This document shows, piece by piece, positions 5,474-5,556 of a stretch of DNA of 5,556 nucleotides. The notes below the pieces were generated by a model. The model had not been told where the DNA came from. It saw only the letters and a program-made list of their open reading frames with translations, and made no database searches. Position 1 is the first letter of the stretch. Every line of letters starts with the position of its first letter. Position numbers and translations under genes: made by a program. The DNA comes from Planctomycetota bacterium (GTDB taxonomy: Bacteria; Planctomycetota; Planctomycetia; Pirellulales; Pirellulaceae), in contig JAPLNJ010000718.1 of assembly GCA_026692885.1 (NCBI GenBank), positions 1 through 5,556 on the forward strand, read 5' to 3'.

Positions 5474-5556
5474 TTGTTTCGCCCCTTCAGGGCTGGCGTG
5501 CTGAATCGAACCCGTACCCAGGGCGGCGCTACGCGGCTAACGCCGCTACGCTCTGC
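5474..5556 (+). repeat. Three-hairpin intergenic repeat, copy E (cut by window end)
   Basis: Forward copy starting TTGTTTCGCCCC and running off the window inside the central stem. GCCC/GGGC arms near 5481-5493, CCCAGGGC at 5517-5524 and GCGGC(taac)GCCGC at 5533-5546 are present. The central sequence is closest to copy B. It lacks the extended tail seen beside copies C and D. The 60-bp gap between D and E (5414-5473) shows nothing else. Confidence 0.83.

Overview
The window carries a compact two-gene locus on the minus strand that encodes a probable outer-membrane electron conduit of the MtrA/DmsE + MtrB/PioB (porin-cytochrome) type. Both sides are flanked by copies of a structured, repeated non-coding element. 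GC-rich bases, a lipoprotein multiheme cytochrome paired with an MtrB-like barrel, and dense intergenic palindromic repeats suggest a Gram-negative (diderm) environmental bacterium. Planctomycetota or a relative is my best guess, but this is an impression from gene and repeat style, not proof.

Layout, left to right. Positions 1-690 are non-coding and hold three repeat copies (A forward, B reverse, C forward) plus a featureless 263-bp spacer. Copy C ends three bases before the barrel stop codon. Positions 694-2931 (minus) encode a 745-aa outer-membrane beta-barrel of MtrB/PioB type. A 61-bp gap separates it from the gene at 2993-4513 (minus), a 506-aa lipoprotein cytochrome with fourteen CxxCH haem sites. 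Transcription runs right to left, so the cytochrome is first and the barrel second; both have recognisable Shine-Dalgarno sites and the cytochrome starts at GTG. Positions 4514-5264 form a long leader with no convincing gene but several short inverted and direct repeats. Positions 5265-5556 hold repeat copies D (reverse) and E (forward, cut by the window end).

How the genes work together: in known systems of this type an MtrB-like barrel sheathes an MtrA-like haem wire, which carries electrons between the periplasm and the cell exterior. No extracellular cytochrome (MtrC/OmcA-like), quinol oxidase or inner-membrane partner is visible here, so the electron source, acceptor and direction are unknown.

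The most notable point is that the cytochrome is not a standard decahaem protein. It reads as the usual decahaem plan (4+4+2) with one additional four-haem module inserted (4+4+4+2), and the extra module resembles the one after it. The second notable point is the repeat family. Five copies share three short hairpins whose stems are kept while the loops vary; copies A and C are identical over all 142 comparable bases.
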